A stretch of DNA of 64,000 nt from Aeromicrobium tamlense (GCF_013408555.1 NZ_JACBZN010000001.1:2728001-2792000); one strand, 5' to 3'. Counted from the stretch's first letter, positions 56,009 to 64,000 are shown. Program-made: numbers and translations. Notes: generated by a model not told the origin, from the letters alone.

Positions 56009-56998
56009 TCAGCGGCCGGTGCGCCGCAGCCTCACAGCGAGGCCGATCCGCAGCGCCACCAGTACGGCGAGCGCGGCGCCCAGGAGCGGACCGAACGAGG
56101 AGCCGGTGGCCGGCAGCGCCTTGGTCTCGGCCGAGGCGGAGGCGACCGCGGCATCGTCGCCGGACCCGTTCTCGTCGAATGCGTAGTCGTCGTCGACGGC
56201 GGTCTCCTCGTCGGGGGTGACGGGCTCGATGACCTCGGGGTCCTCGCCGTCGCCGGTTCCACCACCGCCGCCGCCACCGCCACCGCCGTCATCCTCGGCG
56301 GGCGGGAGCGGGCACTCGACCGCGGTGCAGCCGGCGCCGATCGGGATCGTGCCGATCACCCGGGCCGCGGCGTTGTCGCTCTGGCGGACGCACTTGAGCT
56401 CGGCCTCCGAGACCGAGCCGAGCACCGGCGGGTCCATGACCGAGTCGAGGAAGAAGGTCTTGGGCATCTGGACGTAGATGAGGCCGTTCTCGGCCGTCGA
56501 CGGCACGTCGATCGCGGCGACCGTGCCCGCGGCCGGGATCGTGAGCTCGGCGCCCGTCCGGATCTGCACCCAGTCGGCCTGGAGTCCGCTGACGGGCTCG
56601 TTGCGGGTCTCGAGGACCTCGCCGCCCGGGGCCACGGCCTGCAGGACGACGTCGGAGCGCGAGGTGCCGCGCACCCGGCGGACCTCCATCTTCGTGTAGA
56701 GGTGGTCGACCAGGTCACGCGAGAGGATCAGGCTCAGCGTGGTGTCGGTGGCGGGCACCGTCGCCCCCGCCTGGACGCTGTCCGGAAGGTCGGTCTCGGC
56801 GGTCACGTAGAACTGGTAGTGACCCTCGAGCGTGGAGTTGATGATCGGGTTGGTGGCCTGGCACTCGTAGCCCACGCGCTCGACGCCGGCGGGAGCCGCG
56901 CTGGCCGCCGGGGCGAGCTGGGTGACGCCTGCGCCCACGAGCGCCGTCGCGATCGCGAACCGAAGTCCTCGACGTGCAGCTGCGGCGCTCTGGCGCAT
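56009..56998 (-). CDS. Cell-wall-anchored DUF6801-like protein (LPATG)
   Basis: 329 residues. Signal peptide to about residue 35 (LAPAASAAPA). One domain (about 38-225) begins GYECQATNPIINSTLEGHYQ and ends LKCVRQSDNAAARVIGTIPI; it matches the order of motifs in the two domains of the protein at 59913-61799. A Gly-run and an acidic linker follow, then a sorting signal LPATG, a membrane segment and RRTGR. It is therefore a likely sortase substrate. ATG 56998 has GAGGAG upstream; promoter TTGCGT (57088-57093), 18 bases, TACAGT (57064-57069). Confidence 0.85.
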   Translation of the reverse strand: MRQSAAAARRGLRFAIATALVGAGVTQLAPAASAAPAGVERVGYECQATNPIINSTLEGHYQFYVTAETDLPDSVQAGATVPATDTTLSLILSRDLVDHLYTKMEVRRVRGTSRSDVVLQAVAPGGEVLETRNEPVSGLQADWVQIRTGAELTIPAAGTVAAIDVPSTAENGLIYVQMPKTFFLDSVMDPPVLGSVSEAELKCVRQSDNAAARVIGTIPIGAGCTAVECPLPPAEDDGGGGGGGGGGTGDGEDPEVIEPVTPDEETAVDDDYAFDENGSGDDAAVASASAETKALPATGSSFGPLLGAALAVLVALRIGLAVRLRRTGR

Positions 56999-57063
56999 GG
57001 GCTCTCCTCGCTTCAGGTCCACGGTCGTGGGTGTAAACGCCCGTTATGCGGGCAGTGCCGACG

Positions 57064-57093
57064 ACTGTAACCTGAAGTTGCACTGTGACGCAA
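57064..57093 (-). promoter_or_regulatory. Promoter of the LPATG surface protein gene
   Basis: On the minus strand, -35 TTGCGT (57088-57093), an 18-base spacer and -10 TACAGT (57064-57069). Transcription would start near 57057, about 60 bases before the ATG. The sequence GTTAC at the -10 region recurs in the spacer of the other surface-protein promoter (61860-61888). Confidence 0.55.
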
Positions 57094-57115
57094 GACACCT
57101 TTCAACGGTGGTGCG

Positions 57116-57790
57116 TCAGAGGCCCATGAGACGCATCCCCGCCGGCACGAGAGCTAGGATCACGGCTCCGACGAGGACGCCGACATCGGCACGGGACCAC
57201 GTGGCGGCCTCGGCCCACGTGCGACGGTGCGCGGTCGCGAAGCCGCGCGCGTCCATCGCGATCGACGTGCGCGTCGCCTCGCGGATCGTGTGCACGAGCA
57301 GCGCGAACGCCATCGACCACGGCCGCACCTTGAGCCCCCGGGCCCGGCGCGTCCGCTCCAGGTCGTGCCACGTGCGCCACGAGCCGCTGACCCGCTGGAG
57401 CGCCGCCGACAGGGCGGCGGCGAAGCGCCCCGGCACCTTGAGGCTCTGGGCCAGGTAGTCCCCCAGCCGCGCGACGTCGACGTAGCCCACCGCCACCGCT
57501 CCGGGCCACGCCAGCACGAACGTGCGCAGGCCGGCGACGAGGGCGACCTCGGCGTCGCGACCGCCCAGCAGCCACGTGGACCAAGCGACGCTCGCCATCG
57601 GGATCAGCACGAGCAGCAGGCAGACTGCCGGGTACTTCCACGACGGCACCGTGAGGACCGCGGCGAGCACCCAGAGCGACACCGCGACGACCGCGATCGG
57701 CAGCGTGCGGATCGCGGGCGAGCCGAGGGCAGCCGCGACGCCGATCCCGATCAGGACCAGCGGGTTGAGGCGCGTGAGCAGGCCGGTCAC
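57116..57790 (-). CDS. ykoC: HMP/thiamine ECF-type transporter, membrane T component
   Basis: A 224-residue EcfT-like protein with about five membrane segments. The coupling motif ARG appears in DLERTRRARGLKVRPW and again in SIAMDARGFATAHRR. It links the ATPase to the substrate-binding subunit. GTG 57788-57790 overlaps the ATPase stop (GTGA). Third gene of the TPP-riboswitch operon. Confidence 0.9.
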   Translation of the reverse strand: MTGLLTRLNPLVLIGIGVAAALGSPAIRTLPIAVVAVSLWVLAAVLTVPSWKYPAVCLLLVLIPMASVAWSTWLLGGRDAEVALVAGLRTFVLAWPGAVAVGYVDVARLGDYLAQSLKVPGRFAAALSAALQRVSGSWRTWHDLERTRRARGLKVRPWSMAFALLVHTIREATRTSIAMDARGFATAHRRTWAEAATWSRADVGVLVGAVILALVPAGMRLMGL

Positions 57791-59136
57791 GCCACCACCT
57801 CCCCGGCGCGCAGCAGGACCTCGCGGTCGCGCGGCAGGTCGGGGTCGTGGGTGGCGACCGCGACCGTCACGCCGTGGCGCGCGGCCGAGCCGAGCCAGCC
57901 GGCCACGAGCGCCCAGGCGTCGCGGTCCTGGCCCACCGTGGGCTCGTCGGCGAGCAGCAGTCCGGGACGGTGCGCCGCGGAGGCGGCCAGTGCCAGCCTG
58001 CGCTGCTCGCCGCCTGAGAGCCGGTAGGGGTGGTCGTCGCCGCGCCCGGCGAGGCCGACGGCCTCCAGCAGCGCCTCGACGTCGACCGCGCGGCCGAGCG
58101 CGCGCGGCGTGGCCTCCAGCTCGTCGCGGACCGTGGTGGCGACGAAGCCGAGCTCGGGGTCCTGGGGACACCAGCCCAGCCCGCGCGGCGCGTCGACGAC
58201 CCCCGAGACCGGCTCGATGAGACCGCCCAGGACCAGCAGAGCCGTGGACTTCCCGGCGCCGCTCGGCCCGACGAGCGCGGTGAGGGTAGCCGGCTCGAGC
58301 GCGAGCGTCAGCCCCGAGACCGCGCGCGTACGCTCCGAGCCACGCAGGCCCCGGGTCACCTGGTCGACGACGAGGTCGGTGACGCGCACGTGCGCAGGCT
58401 CCACCGGAGCCAGCAGCTCGCCGGGGACCTCCAGGGGAACGGGGGCGGGGCGCCCGGGCATCCACAGCGCGTCCGGCACGGCCGCGGTGCGGAACTGCGC
58501 GACCGAGCCGTCGAAGACCAGGCGACCGGCGTCCAGCACGACCACGCGGTCGACGTGGTCGAGCCACGGCTCGAAGCGGTGCTCGACCACCACGAGCGAG
58601 CGGTCGCCGACGACCGCCAGGACGGCGTCGCGGACGACCTCGACCAGCGCGGGGTCGAGCATCGAGGTCGGCTCGTCGAGGAGCAGCAGGTCGGGCTCGG
58701 TGGCCAGTGCGCCGGCAAGCGCGAGCCGGTGCCGCTCACCGCCGGACAGCGCACTGGTGAAGCGGTCGCGGTCGTACGGCAGCCCCACGGCGTCGAGCGC
58801 CGCGTCGACCCGCCGCCAGATCTCGTCGCGCGGCAGGCCGAGGTTCTCGGGACCGAACGCGACGTCGCGCCCGACGCGGTCGGCGACGATCGAGGCCGAC
58901 GGGTTCTGCGTGACCATGCCGATCCGCCCGTCGACCTCGACCGACCCGGACGCGTCCCCCACGAGCGTCGATCCCAGCGCACCGGCGACGGCGTGGAGCG
59001 CCGTGGACTTTCCGCTGCCGCTGGGGCCGACGAGCAGCACCCGCTCGCCCCGCTCGATCCTCAGGTCGAGCCGGTCGAGGGCGGGCCGCCGCCCGTGGAG
59101 GGGCGTCCAGGTGAAGTCGCGGAACGCGATCGTCAC
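57787..59136 (-). CDS. ykoD: HMP/thiamine ECF-type transporter, double ATPase
   Basis: 449 residues with two fused ABC ATPase domains. Domain 1 has [14 protein letters not shown], signature LSGGERHRLALAGAL and LLLLDEPTSMLDP. Domain 2 has GPSGAGKSTALLVL, signature LSGGEQRRLALAASA and LLLADEPTVGQD. The fused form is the YkoD type, acting alone instead of a EcfA1/A2 pair. It lies between ykoE (3-base gap) and ykoC (overlap). Confidence 0.92.
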   Translation of the reverse strand: MTIAFRDFTWTPLHGRRPALDRLDLRIERGERVLLVGPSGSGKSTALHAVAGALGSTLVGDASGSVEVDGRIGMVTQNPSASIVADRVGRDVAFGPENLGLPRDEIWRRVDAALDAVGLPYDRDRFTSALSGGERHRLALAGALATEPDLLLLDEPTSMLDPALVEVVRDAVLAVVGDRSLVVVEHRFEPWLDHVDRVVVLDAGRLVFDGSVAQFRTAAVPDALWMPGRPAPVPLEVPGELLAPVEPAHVRVTDLVVDQVTRGLRGSERTRAVSGLTLALEPATLTALVGPSGAGKSTALLVLGGLIEPVSGVVDAPRGLGWCPQDPELGFVATTVRDELEATPRALGRAVDVEALLEAVGLAGRGDDHPYRLSGGEQRRLALAASAAHRPGLLLADEPTVGQDRDAWALVAGWLGSAARHGVTVAVATHDPDLPRDREVLLRAGEVVA

Positions 59137-59139
59137 GCG

Positions 59140-59739
59140 CTACGGCCGCCCGGAGGGAAAGGAGTCCAGGGCGCCCGCCTTCGCCAGCGACCGCACGAGC
59201 AGCCAGCCGCCGAAGCCGGCGATGACGACGCCGGAGGTGGCGAGGAAGCCCAGGTGCAGCAGGCGCCACTGCAGGTCCCAGTCGGGGAAGTAGTACTTCC
59301 ACTCGTAGAACGCCTCGAGCACGCCCGACAGGGCGCCGCCCAGGACCGCGGTCAGCAGGTCGAAGCGGCGGTAGAGGAACAGCGCGAAGATCAGCTCGGC
59401 GCCGAGCCCCTGCACGACGCCCGAGATCAGGACGGTGCTCCCCCAGGACGTGCCGCCCAGGACCAGCATCGACACGAGCGCGGCGATGAACTCGGTGGCG
59501 AACGCGGCGCCGGGCTTGCGGACGATGAGGCCGCCGACGACGCCGGCGATGAGCCACATGCCGCCCAGGAGGGCGGCCGCGGGCTTGAAGCCGACCGCGG
59601 CACCGAGGTCGATGACGTCGTAGAACTTCCCCCAGCCCCAGAAGACGACGCCGAAGGCGACGCCGAGCATCGCGATCGTGACGAGGTCGATCGTGCGGTA
59701 GCGGGTGGGACGAGTCGTGGAGGTGACGGCAGAATTCAT
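59140..59739 (-). CDS. ykoE: HMP/thiamine ECF-type transporter, substrate-binding S component
   Basis: A 199-residue membrane protein with about five or six segments (TIDLVTIAMLGVAFGVVFWG; FATEFIAALVSMLVLGGTSW). It matches YkoE, which binds the thiamine precursor hydroxymethylpyrimidine or thiamine. The assignment is supported by the TPP riboswitch in its leader. ATG 59737-59739 has AGGGAG upstream; the longer frame reads into the riboswitch and is not coding. Confidence 0.93.
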   Translation of the reverse strand: MNSAVTSTTRPTRYRTIDLVTIAMLGVAFGVVFWGWGKFYDVIDLGAAVGFKPAAALLGGMWLIAGVVGGLIVRKPGAAFATEFIAALVSMLVLGGTSWGSTVLISGVVQGLGAELIFALFLYRRFDLLTAVLGGALSGVLEAFYEWKYYFPDWDLQWRLLHLGFLATSGVVIAGFGGWLLVRSLAKAGALDSFPSGRP

Positions 59740-59745
59740 GATGAC

Positions 59746-59836
59746 TCCCTTCGCCGGTGCTAACCGGAGCAGGTTCAAGGGTCTGCGGCTGTTCCGCACT
59801 CTCAGCGCCCTCTGCATGGCGCTCCCCTGTCGTGGT
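59746..59836 (-). promoter_or_regulatory. TPP (THI-box) riboswitch
   Basis: The minus-strand leader shows the TPP aptamer in order: AGGGGAGCGCC, GCGCTGAGAG, ACCCTTGAACCTG, CCGGTTAGCACCGGCG and AAGGGAG. The last block overlaps the ribosome site of ykoE, so the mechanism is probably translational: with TPP bound, AAGGGAG is held in stem P1. Confidence 0.95.
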
Positions 59837-59912
59837 GCTGCCAGCCTAGCCCGCACGGGCCGGGCACGGCAGCGGGGGCGGACCCGAGGATCCGCCCCCG
59901 CTCACTCCTGCG

Positions 59913-61799
59913 TCAGCTGCGACGCGTGCGGCGGCGCAGCACCAGGGCCGCTCCTCCGGCGAGCACCAGGACGCCGCCGAGCAGCGCGGCGCTCACGGCC
60001 GGACCGCCGGTCGCGGCGAGGTAGCCGTCGCTGACCCAGTCGTCGTCGGTCGTGTCGGCCGCGGCGTCGGCGGGCAGGATCTCGACCGGGACCGAGGCGA
60101 TCACCTCGCCGCGGCTAAGCACCACGACGTCGTGCGAGCCGGCGGGCGCGTTGGTCGGGATGCGCACCGACACCTCGCCCGAGGTGGGCACCACCTTCGT
60201 GCCCATCGGGATCGGGTCGGAGCGCAGCTCGAACTCGAGCTCCTTGCCGATCCAGTTCGACCCGAAGGCGAAGGTGATGGTGTCGCCGGGCGACAGCACG
60301 TCGTCGCTCAGCAGCTCCACCGCGTCGGGGTCCTCGTCGTCGCCCGGGCCGGTCGTCGGAGCCGTGGTGGGCTCACCCGTGGGCTCGGTCGTCGGCTGCG
60401 TGGTCGGCGCGGTCGTCGGCTGGCTGGTGGGACCCGTGGTGGGCTCCGGCTCGGCGTCGCCGACCGGGATCGAGCCCAGGCCGAGCTCGTCCGGGCCCGC
60501 GCAGGTCAGGTTCGACGGGACGGTCGAACCGTCGGCCTTGTGGATCGTGGCCTGGATCGTGAACGCCTCGGGCATGCCCAGGCGGACCGAGGTCTCGGCG
60601 TACTCCGGGACCGTGATCTCGGGGACCGTGCCGGTGGCGGGGATCAGCCAGGGCTCGTCGGCGACCTGCGGGATCGGCGTGCGCGCCGACTTCAGGTCCT
60701 GGATCGCGACGGTCTGGGTCTGGCCGCCCGTGGTCAGGGTGATCGACGAGTCCGTCGAGCCGCCCTCGGCCTCACGGCCCTGGAGCAGCATCGCGGTGGA
60801 CTGCCGCAGCAGCTCGGGCAGGGTCAGGGTGATGTCGACGCCGCGCGAGGAGATGACGTCGCCGACCTGGACCCGCGACGGGATCGTGGTCTCGGCCAGG
60901 ACGCCGATCGCGTGCGAGCCGAGGTCGAGTCCGCCGGCCGTGACGCGGCACGTGTAGTCGAAGCGCTTCGACAGGTCGACGTCGTCCGCCGGCGGATCGG
61001 TCGGGGTCGTGGTGGGAGTAGTCGTCGGCTCGCTCGTCGGCTCCGTCGTCGGCTCGCTCGTCGGCTCCGTCGTCGGCTCGCTCGTCGGCTCCGTCGTCGG
61101 CTCGCTCGTCGGCTCCGTCGTCGGCTCGGAGGTCGGGCCGGTGGTCGGCTCGCTGCCCGCGGTGACCGCGATCGTGCCGAGCGACAGGTCGCCGGGGCCC
61201 GCGCAGGTCAGGGTCGACGGGACGGTCGAGTCGTCGGCCTTGTAGATGGTGGCGGCGATCGAGAAGGTGCTCGGCATGCCCAGGACGACCGAGCCGGTCG
61301 CCGTGGCCGGGGTCGTGATCTCGGGGACCGTGCCCGACGCCGGGATCGTCCACGGCTCGTTCGCCGTCTGCGGGATGGGCGTGCGCGGCGACCCGAGGTT
61401 CGGGATCGGGACGCTCGTGGTCTCGCCGCCCGTCGTCAGGGTGACGGCCGAGTCGGTGGACTCGCCGTCGGCCTCGCGGCCCTGCAGCAGCATGGCCGTG
61501 GACTGACGCAGCAGCTCGGGCATCGTGAGCGTGATGTTCACCGTGCGCGGCGCGATCACCTCGCCCGGGGAGACCGACTCGGGCGCCGTGGTCGACGCGA
61601 GGACGCCGATCACGTGCTCGCCGAGGTTCAGCCCGCCGGCCGTCACCTGGCACGTGTAGTCGAAGGACTTCTCCAGCTCCACGTCGGCGGCCGAGGCGGG
61701 CGAGACGAGCCCGACTCCGACCACGGCCGCGGCGGCCAGGGCGGCCGCCGACGAGCCTGCGGCGACGAGGCGCTGGGATGTTCGGGACGTGCGGATCAC
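59913..61799 (-). CDS. Cell-wall-anchored protein with two DUF6801-like domains (LAATG)
   Basis: 628 residues. Signal peptide to about residue 37 (VGLVSPASAA). Domain 1 (about 40-205; SFDYTCQVTAGGLNLGEHVI) and domain 2 (about 275-440; RFDYTCRVTAGGLDLGSHAI) are about 60 percent alike by eye. Between them is a Thr-Glu-Pro-Ser stretch coded by a 24-base tandem repeat; a second TTxPT stretch follows domain 2, then an Ig-like module. The end LAATG plus membrane segment and RRRTRRS is a class E sortase signal. GTG start; GGAGGAAGG lies 9 bases upstream. Confidence 0.88.
   Translation of the reverse strand: MIRTSRTSQRLVAAGSSAAALAAAAVVGVGLVSPASAADVELEKSFDYTCQVTAGGLNLGEHVIGVLASTTAPESVSPGEVIAPRTVNITLTMPELLRQSTAMLLQGREADGESTDSAVTLTTGGETTSVPIPNLGSPRTPIPQTANEPWTIPASGTVPEITTPATATGSVVLGMPSTFSIAATIYKADDSTVPSTLTCAGPGDLSLGTIAVTAGSEPTTGPTSEPTTEPTSEPTTEPTSEPTTEPTSEPTTEPTSEPTTTPTTTPTDPPADDVDLSKRFDYTCRVTAGGLDLGSHAIGVLAETTIPSRVQVGDVISSRGVDITLTLPELLRQSTAMLLQGREAEGGSTDSSITLTTGGQTQTVAIQDLKSARTPIPQVADEPWLIPATGTVPEITVPEYAETSVRLGMPEAFTIQATIHKADGSTVPSNLTCAGPDELGLGSIPVGDAEPEPTTGPTSQPTTAPTTQPTTEPTGEPTTAPTTGPGDDEDPDAVELLSDDVLSPGDTITFAFGSNWIGKELEFELRSDPIPMGTKVVPTSGEVSVRIPTNAPAGSHDVVVLSRGEVIASVPVEILPADAAADTTDDDWVSDGYLAATGGPAVSAALLGGVLVLAGGAALVLRRRTRRS
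61021..61128 (-). repeat. 24-base tandem repeat, 4.5 copies, coding
   Basis: Four exact copies of a 24-base unit (61021-61116) plus a half copy, inside the surface protein at 59913-61799. Each unit codes for TEPTSEPT-type octapeptides, an extended, probably glycosylated or flexible spacer. Copy number is likely to vary between strains. Confidence 0.9.
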
Positions 61800-61859
61800 G
61801 GGCGAGCCTTCCTCCGGCAGACCCGTCCCCTGAGACGGACGGGCCTTGTGATGTGGCTC

Positions 61860-61888
61860 ACCCTAAGTGCTGTAACTCCCAGTGACAA
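61860..61888 (-). promoter_or_regulatory. Promoter of the LAATG surface protein gene
   Basis: On the minus strand, -35 TTGTCA (61883-61888), a 17-base spacer and -10 TAGGGT (61860-61865), near the sigma-70 consensus for actinobacteria. The transcript would start near 61853, about 54 bases before the GTG. It diverges from the Nudix-like gene, whose own -10 box is at 61933-61938. Confidence 0.65.
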
Positions 61889-61944
61889 CCCGTGTTCACG
61901 TCCGCGTCCGCTGCCGACAGCCAGGGATCCACCACAATGGGCGC

Positions 61945-62490
61945 ATGCCCTCCGTGCGCACCCCCGACCCGAACCCCGGCTGGCTCTCCGACTTCCAGCT
62001 CGAGGAGACCCGGTCCCGCGTCCCGATCCTCTACGTCGAGGCGATCCCGGTCCGACTGGACAGCCTCGGCCAGGTCGAGCAGGTCGGCCTGCTGCTGCGC
62101 GGCTCCCCCACCACCGGCACGATGGCGCGCTCGTTCGTCTCCGGTCGCGTGCTGCACGGCGAGCCGATCCGCTCCGCCCTGATGCGCAACCTCGAGAAGG
62201 ACCTCGGCCCCACGGCGTTCCCGCAGCTGCCGGCCGACATCGTGCCCTTCACGGTCGCCGAGTACTTCCCGATCCCCGGCGTCACGCCGCTGTACGACGC
62301 GCGCCAGCACGCCGTCGCGCTGGCCTACGTCGTGGCGGTCACCGGCGAGTGCGACCCGCGCCAGGACGCGCTCGAGCTCTCGTGGCTGACTCCGCAGGAG
62401 GCGTTCAGCCCCGCGATCCTCGACGAGCTCGAGGGTGGCCGCGGCGTGCTGCTGCAGCAGGCGCTGGCGCACGTGGGCGCTCTCGGATGA
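61945..62490 (+). CDS. Nudix-like protein (DUF4916) with altered Nudix box
   Basis: 181 residues. The fold pattern and the GWLSDFQLEE opening fit DUF4916/Nudix. The expected Nudix box is present by spacing (Gly67, Glu73, Arg81, Gly88) but reads RNLEKDLG in place of REUxEExG, so the metal-binding Glu residues are replaced by Asn, Lys and Asp. It may be non-catalytic, for example a ligand sensor. ATG 61945 follows CACAAT by 6 bases (leaderless); the longer frame is not supported. Confidence 0.8.
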   Translation: MPSVRTPDPNPGWLSDFQLEETRSRVPILYVEAIPVRLDSLGQVEQVGLLLRGSPTTGTMARSFVSGRVLHGEPIRSALMRNLEKDLGPTAFPQLPADIVPFTVAEYFPIPGVTPLYDARQHAVALAYVVAVTGECDPRQDALELSWLTPQEAFSPAILDELEGGRGVLLQQALAHVGALG

Positions 62491-62503
62491 CCCGCGCGCG
62501 GAG

Positions 62504-63670
62504 GTGACGCGCCGCCCGAGCCCCTGGCTCATGCTGGTCGCGGCGATGATCGCGCAGGTCACCGCGACCGCCGTGGTCAGCACGCCGCTGCTGCTGATCC
62601 CGCACCTGCACCTCGACGAGGGCGTCCCCCTCGTCGCCACCGGCGCGCTCGCCGCCGCCCCGACCGTCGGCACCCTGCTCACCCTCGTGGCGTGGGGCGC
62701 GATCGTCGATCGCGTGGGCGAGCGGATCGCGCTGACGTCCGGCCTCGCCCTGCTCGTCGTGGGCAGCGCGGTGGCCTGGTCCGGCGCCCGCGCCGACGAC
62801 GTGGTCGTGCTCGCGCTCGGCTTCGGCCTGTGCGGCGTGGCCGCGGGCAGCTCCAACTCCGCCAGCGGCCGGCTCGTCGTCGGCTGGTTCCCCGCGCATC
62901 GCCGCGGTCTCGCGATGGGCATCCGCCAGACGGGTCTTCCCCTCGGCGTCGGCGTGGCCGCCCTCGTCGTCCCCGCCGGCGTGCAGTCGTGGGGCGTCGC
63001 GCCGATCGTGCTGGGCTGCCTCGTCGTCTCGGCGGTCGCCACCGTGTTCATCGCGCTCACCGTCGTGGACCCGCCGGCGCTCGCGACGGAGGGCACGGAC
63101 CCCCGCGCCAACCCCTACCGCGGCGACCGGCGCCTCGTGCGGATCCACGGAGCCTCGGCGCTGCTCGTCATCCCGCAGTACGCGGTGTGGACCTTCATGC
63201 TGCTGTGGCTCATCGACCAGCACGGCTGGAGCCCGGCCGCGGCCGGGGCGCTCTACGCGGTCTCGCAGGTGCTCGGCGCGGGCGGTCGCATCGCCGCGGG
63301 CTGGTGGTCCGACCGCGTCGGCGATCGCCTCGGCCCCATGCGGCAGGTGGCGGTGGCGGCCACCGTCTCCATGCTGGCGCTGGCCGTGCTCGAGGGATCG
63401 CCCGTCGCGATCACCCTGATGGTCGCCGCCATGGTGATCACGGTCGTCGACAACGGCCTGGCGTTCACCGCCGTGGCCGAGATCGCCGGACCGCGGTGGT
63501 CGGGGCGCGCGTTCGGCATCCAGAACACGGGCCAGTACCTGACCGCGGCGGCGGTGCCGCCCGTCGTCGGCGCGATCGTCGAGCTCGCGGGCTACGGCTG
63601 GGCCTTCGCGGCGGTCGCGGTCTTCCCGCTGGCGGCCATCGCCTGCGTACCCGTTGCTACTCGCAGGTAA
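62504..63670 (+). CDS. MFS transporter
   Basis: 388 residues with 12 predicted membrane segments. The loop motif between segments 2 and 3 is WGAIVDRVGERIALTSGLAL, close to the MFS signature GxxxDRxGRR, and RHRRGLAMGIRQTG lies between segments 4 and 5 (HRRGLAMGIRQTGLPLGVGV). It probably exchanges a small anion or drug; the substrate is unclear. The start is uncertain: GTG 62504 is 13 bases after the Nudix stop; ATG 62531 is an option. Confidence 0.88.
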   Translation: MTRRPSPWLMLVAAMIAQVTATAVVSTPLLLIPHLHLDEGVPLVATGALAAAPTVGTLLTLVAWGAIVDRVGERIALTSGLALLVVGSAVAWSGARADDVVVLALGFGLCGVAAGSSNSASGRLVVGWFPAHRRGLAMGIRQTGLPLGVGVAALVVPAGVQSWGVAPIVLGCLVVSAVATVFIALTVVDPPALATEGTDPRANPYRGDRRLVRIHGASALLVIPQYAVWTFMLLWLIDQHGWSPAAAGALYAVSQVLGAGGRIAAGWWSDRVGDRLGPMRQVAVAATVSMLALAVLEGSPVAITLMVAAMVITVVDNGLAFTAVAEIAGPRWSGRAFGIQNTGQYLTAAAVPPVVGAIVELAGYGWAFAAVAVFPLAAIACVPVATRR

Positions 63671-63764
63671 CATCATCGTACGCCTTTGGCTGGCCTAACT
63701 GAGCAGCGCTCTCCGCCGCAGATTAGGGTCAGCACCAACTGCTTGAACCGCGAGAGGAATCGGC

Positions 63765-64000
63765 ATGGAACCGATCAACATCATCGCCGGAGTGATCACG
63801 CTGGTCTCGACGGCGTTGGCGGTGTACTACCTGGCGCCCGGGATCAAGCGGATGCTCGGGGTCATCCGCGCCGGAACGCCGGCCTACGGTCGCACCGACA
63901 ACCCGGCGAGCCGCACGAAGAACATGCTGGTCGAGACCCTCGGCCACACGCGCATGCTCCAGTGGCACTGGGTCGGCCTCCTGCACTGGGCCGTCTTCTT
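63765..64000 (+). CDS. Probable Fe-S oxidoreductase (heterodisulfide-reductase-like), N-terminal part
   Basis: The first 78 residues of a protein cut by the right edge. An N-terminal membrane segment (INIIAGVITLVSTALAVYYL) is followed by KRMLGVIRAGTPAYGR and TKNMLVETLGHTRMLQWHWV, which recall the membrane domain at the start of large actinobacterial Fe-S proteins that take electrons from ETF in beta-oxidation (FadF-like). The cysteine clusters would lie outside the window, so this is tentative. GAGAGGA precedes the ATG. Confidence 0.6.
   Translation, partial: MEPINIIAGVITLVSTALAVYYLAPGIKRMLGVIRAGTPAYGRTDNPASRTKNMLVETLGHTRMLQWHWVGLLHWAVF

Noticed and set aside
59740-59856. N-terminal extension of ykoE.
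   Set aside because: The frame is open but the sequence is the TPP riboswitch, with all its conserved blocks; ATG 59739 has a ribosome site.
61021-61128. CRISPR array.
   Set aside because: The repeat is a 24-base tandem without spacers, in frame inside a surface protein, and no cas genes are near.

Overview
The window is high-GC DNA from an actinobacterium. The signs are an actinobacterial mce operon, the dnaK-grpE-dnaJ-hspR layout with an HspR operator, a class E sortase, an actinobacterial-type acyl-CoA carboxylase, and many start codons that sit 6-8 bases after a TAnnnT -10 box (leaderless mRNAs). Gene style suggests Nocardioidaceae (Aeromicrobium or Nocardioides), but this is inference; there is no rRNA or single diagnostic gene here. 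The region looks like ordinary chromosome. I see no phage, IS element, tRNA, rRNA or CRISPR array, and no gap longer than 300 bases without a gene.

Layout. 1-5.3 kb: a TetR-controlled acyl-CoA activation and carboxylation cluster (acyl-CoA synthetase cut by the left edge, TetR, carboxyltransferase, biotin carboxylase/BCCP, SnoaL-like protein) with two copies of one operator. 5.3-12.1 kb: two large secreted phosphoesterases (an ExeM/NucH-like nuclease and a 5'-nucleotidase) and a small lipoprotein. 12.2-19.0 kb: fatty-acid and central metabolism (3-hydroxybutyryl-CoA dehydrogenase, thioesterase, homocysteine methyltransferase, acyl-CoA synthetase, PEP carboxylase). 19.1-22.0 kb: a protealysin-like M4 protease overlapping its probable inhibitor emfourin, and two membrane proteins. 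22.1-26.0 kb: the Hsp70 operon. 26.2-31.3 kb: a two-component system followed by a MacB/FtsX-type ABC exporter. 31.4-33.5 kb: TetR plus Baeyer-Villiger-type monooxygenase. 33.5-41.9 kb: DUF3817 protein, purine permease, FKBP lipoprotein, DinB-like proteins, amidase, methionine aminopeptidase and a SpoIVB-like S55 protease. 42.0-44.4 kb: a MaoC/acyl-CoA dehydrogenase/SDR operon behind a TetR-type operator. 44.6-45.3 kb: class E sortase. 45.4-56.0 kb: a complete mce lipid-import operon (ATPase, two YrbE permeases, six Mce proteins, two Mce-associated proteins). 56.0-61.8 kb: two cell-wall-anchored proteins sharing one domain type, flanking a TPP-riboswitch-controlled ykoEDC transporter. 61.9-64 kb: a Nudix-like protein, an MFS transporter and the start of a probable Fe-S oxidoreductase.

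How the genes fit together. Much of the content concerns uptake and breakdown of lipids or acyl-CoAs: the mce importer, two acyl-CoA synthetases, an acyl-CoA carboxylase, an acyl-CoA dehydrogenase, a MaoC protein, a hydroxyacyl-CoA dehydrogenase and a thioesterase, under at least two TetR-type operators. A second theme is the cell surface: sortase, two sortase substrates, secreted nuclease and nucleotidase, and the S55 protease. The most unusual non-coding features are two homologous, covarying hairpin elements between convergent genes, one of which supplies the last codons of an amidase, and a nested CGCCACTCG palindrome cluster.
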